From contig JBLHHI010000080.1 of NCBI GenBank assembly GCA_047614125.1, forward strand, positions 1 to 15,340: a stretch of DNA of 15,340 bases. Direction: 5' to 3'. Below the pieces are notes generated by a model. That model saw only the letters and a list, made by a program, of their open reading frames with translations. It was not told where the DNA came from and did not search any database. The position numbers were made by a program, and so were the translations under genes. Position 1 is the stretch's first letter; each line of letters opens with the position of its first letter. Below are positions 14,341 to 15,340 of this stretch, piece after piece. This DNA comes from JBLHHI01 sp047614125 (GTDB lineage Bacteria; Bacteroidota; Bacteroidia; NS11-12g; UBA9320).

Positions 14341-14393
14341 AAATGCTGTTTTAAATTAATGGATTAATTAAACTCCAAGAAATCAAAGGATGT

Positions 14394-14433
14394 AATACAA
14401 TCACGACAAGTGAATCTTACTTGAGATTGTATT
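14394..14433 (-). promoter_or_regulatory. Nested stem-loop in the HPF leader
   Basis: AATACAATC (14394-14402) pairs perfectly with GATTGTATT (14425-14433), nine base pairs. Inside it, CAAGT (14407-14411) pairs with ACTTG (14419-14423) around a 7-base loop. The two stems are joined by an uneven internal loop. It lies 54 bases upstream of the HPF start. It is not followed by a T run in either direction, so a leader structure or operator is more likely than a terminator. Confidence 0.5.
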
Positions 14434-14485
14434 GTGTTGATTTGCTTAGACGCAAAGGTTCAATTCATTTCCGGATTAAGCATTA

Positions 14486-14515
14486 CACAATTCATGGAAT
14501 TGTGAAATATCACAA
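14486..14515. promoter_or_regulatory. Overlapping TTGTG/CACAA inverted repeats, possible operator
   Basis: Two inverted repeats share a half-site. CACAATTC-ATG-GAATTGTG (14486-14504) is a perfect 8-bp palindrome with a 3-base centre. TTGTGA-AATA-TCACAA (14500-14515) is a perfect 6-bp one with a 4-base centre. The second resembles Crp/Fnr-family sites (TTGTGA...TCACAA), though its spacer is 4 rather than the usual 6. It lies between the SRPBCC stop (14535) and the HPF gene. Confidence 0.45.
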
Positions 14516-14534
14516 ACGAAACTGACGAAAATGG

Positions 14535-14978
14535 TTAGGATTGTGATTCAACAAAGTCTTTAAACTGTCTCATCCACTTTTCCGCCTGCTTAGTAAACAT
14601 CGATGGAAAGAGCATCATCATTAATCTTGGCATGATCCAAGCCACCCGCGTATATTCAAAGTCGTACTCATATCGGGTTGCATTATCATCCAGTTCGAAG
14701 AAATCGCAGCGTATGGTATTGTCCATGTGGATGTGGTGGTAGTGGGCAATAAAGTGGTCTGGCAGGCTGTTGGTGGTAATGGTTTCGGTGAGTTCCAACG
14801 CACGTTTTCCTTGTTGGTAATACATTTTAGAAACAGTTCCAACTTCGCCTGGCACTCCTCGAACTATCTCTTTTCGGATAAAGCCATCTTGGTACTCTTT
14901 TAAATACTGAGGATCCAAAAAGTACTTTACCACAGTTTCTCGTGGTTTTTTAATGTCGACATAGCCAGTGAATTTCAT
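14535..14978 (-). CDS. SRPBCC (START-like) family protein
   Basis: SRPBCC proteins are helix-grip folds that bind hydrophobic ligands in a deep pocket; many bacterial members have no assigned role. The 147-residue protein has the typical opening MKFTGYVDIKKPRETVVKYF, in which a first strand leads to 'I..P...V..yF.dp..l..y'. It continues with antiparallel strands (GTVSKMYYQQGKRALELTET, DHFIAHYHHIHMDNTIRCDF, ATRYEYDFEYTRVAW) and ends with the long closing helix (about residues 118-143, FTKQAEKWMRQFKDFVE). No signal peptide or catalytic motif is seen. The start at 14978 matches the fold's first strand. It is upstream of the HPF-like gene by 194 bp on the same strand; co-regulation is not evident. 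Confidence 0.8.
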   Translation of the reverse strand: MKFTGYVDIKKPRETVVKYFLDPQYLKEYQDGFIRKEIVRGVPGEVGTVSKMYYQQGKRALELTETITTNSLPDHFIAHYHHIHMDNTIRCDFFELDDNATRYEYDFEYTRVAWIMPRLMMMLFPSMFTKQAEKWMRQFKDFVESQS

Positions 14979-15022
14979 TGCGTTTTGTTTTTGGTGGATG
15001 GAAGTTTGTTACATCAATTAAC

Positions 15023-15030
15023 CAAAAATA
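15023..15030 (-). promoter_or_regulatory. -7 promoter element for the SRPBCC gene
   Basis: The minus strand reads TATTTTTG, an exact TAnnTTTG match, 45 bases upstream of the ATG at 14978. No TTG was found 17-23 bp further upstream. Confidence 0.35.
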
Positions 15031-15298
15031 GGGAAAATGAAATGAATGGTCTTTGGTTTGTTGGATGTTAACATTTTTAAAAAGAGGAGCTCAGAGGATA
15101 AAATTATATATCTCAGTCATACGGTTAAAGCGTAAATAAGAAACTTGGATATAGTCAAATTGTCTCAAAGGTGATATTACTTGCTATATTGGATCGTTCC
15201 CTATTTCACAACCTTCTTTTTGTTTCAATACAATAGAAGTGTTGCGGAGCACTTTGGCGAGTTGTTTTACGATAATCCACATTCTTCTACGCGAACCT

Positions 15299-15328
15299 TA
15301 ATAACACCGCTCATAGAGCGATTTATTA
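15299..15328. terminator. Stem-loop, possible terminator or repeat end
   Basis: CGCTC-ATA-GAGCG (15308-15320) is a perfect 5-bp stem with a 3-base loop. A second, outer stem TAATAA (15299-15304) / TTATTA (15323-15328) flanks it. The T-rich bases that follow (ATTTATTAT) are compatible with a plus-strand terminator, but no plus-strand gene precedes it. Confidence 0.35.
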
Positions 15329-15340
15329 TCGCGCCGCACC

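Larger units (their letters stand above)
14979..15340. other. Gene-free region at the right end of the window
   Basis: No recognisable gene, tRNA or rRNA was found in these 362 bases. The left part is AT-rich and holds the probable promoter of the SRPBCC gene. The right part (about 15200-15340) is less AT-rich, has a strong hairpin near 15308-15320 and only short meaningless frames. Its content differs from ordinary spacer and may be the edge of a repeat or of a feature beyond the window. Confidence 0.5.

Noticed and set aside
14500..14515. Canonical CRP site
   Set aside because: The half-sites fit TTGTGA/TCACAA, but the centre is 4 bp instead of the usual 6, so it is reported only as a Crp/Fnr-like operator candidate.
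15204..15279. Short minus-strand frame beginning MWIIVKQLAKVLRN
   Set aside because: It is only about 32 codons and resembles no family I can name with confidence; kept only as part of the unexplained region.
1..15340. CRISPR array, tRNA, rRNA, insertion sequence or toxin-antitoxin system
   Set aside because: I saw no regularly spaced repeats, tRNA arm signatures, rRNA segments, transposase motifs or toxin-antitoxin gene pair on either strand.

Overview
The window reads as chromosomal DNA from a member of the Bacteroidota, most likely a Flavobacteriales-type, possibly marine organism. The evidence is a type IX secretion (T9SS) C-terminal sorting domain, a DUF1573 protein, a membrane-anchored outer-membrane beta-barrel protein, a DUF3784 protein, AT-rich spacers, weak ribosome binding sites, and several promoters matching the Bacteroidota TTG / TAnnTTTG pattern. 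No phage, plasmid, CRISPR, rRNA or tRNA signal was seen. Most genes are housekeeping or accessory chromosomal functions.

Left part (1-3235). The window opens inside formate--tetrahydrofolate ligase (fhs, minus strand, cut by the window edge). Divergent to it is an exported DUF1573 protein with a histidine-rich tail. Next come two decayed genes in a row: a C-terminal stub of a SnoaL/NTF2-like protein, and a zinc-ribbon membrane protein broken by one frameshift and one in-frame stop. Facing them is a minus-strand protein with one N-terminal membrane helix and a C-terminal beta-barrel, apparently started by TTG.

Middle part (3267-8699). An NhaC-type Na+/H+ antiporter and a SulP anion transporter are divergently transcribed from a 151-bp spacer, with a clear promoter for the SulP gene. 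If the SulP protein is Na+-coupled, as some bicarbonate-transporting members are, the pair would share the sodium gradient; that is inference. A repeat-rich convergent spacer follows. Then comes an intradiol dioxygenase-like enzyme that carries both a Tat signal and a T9SS sorting domain, and a four-helix DUF3784/PH-like membrane protein.

Right part (8827-15340). A class III cyclase, predicted from its residues to make cAMP, has a periplasmic TPR sensor. Its 3' end overlaps, tail to tail, a tandem pair of paralogous small membrane-anchored proteins of unknown family that end in a DGYCxNQC motif. Upstream of that pair on the minus strand are an OsmC-family protein whose true start is unclear and a geranylgeranyl-reductase-like flavoprotein. 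Further upstream are a small protein resembling the central domain of release factor eRF1 without its GGQ motif, a short ribosome hibernation factor (HPF/RaiA), and an SRPBCC protein. The HPF leader holds a nested stem-loop and overlapping TTGTG/CACAA inverted repeats. The last 360 bases contain no recognisable gene.

The best candidates for something undescribed are the HPF plus eRF1-like pair with its structured leader, the DGYCxNQC paralog pair beside the cyclase, and the Tat plus T9SS dual-signal dioxygenase.
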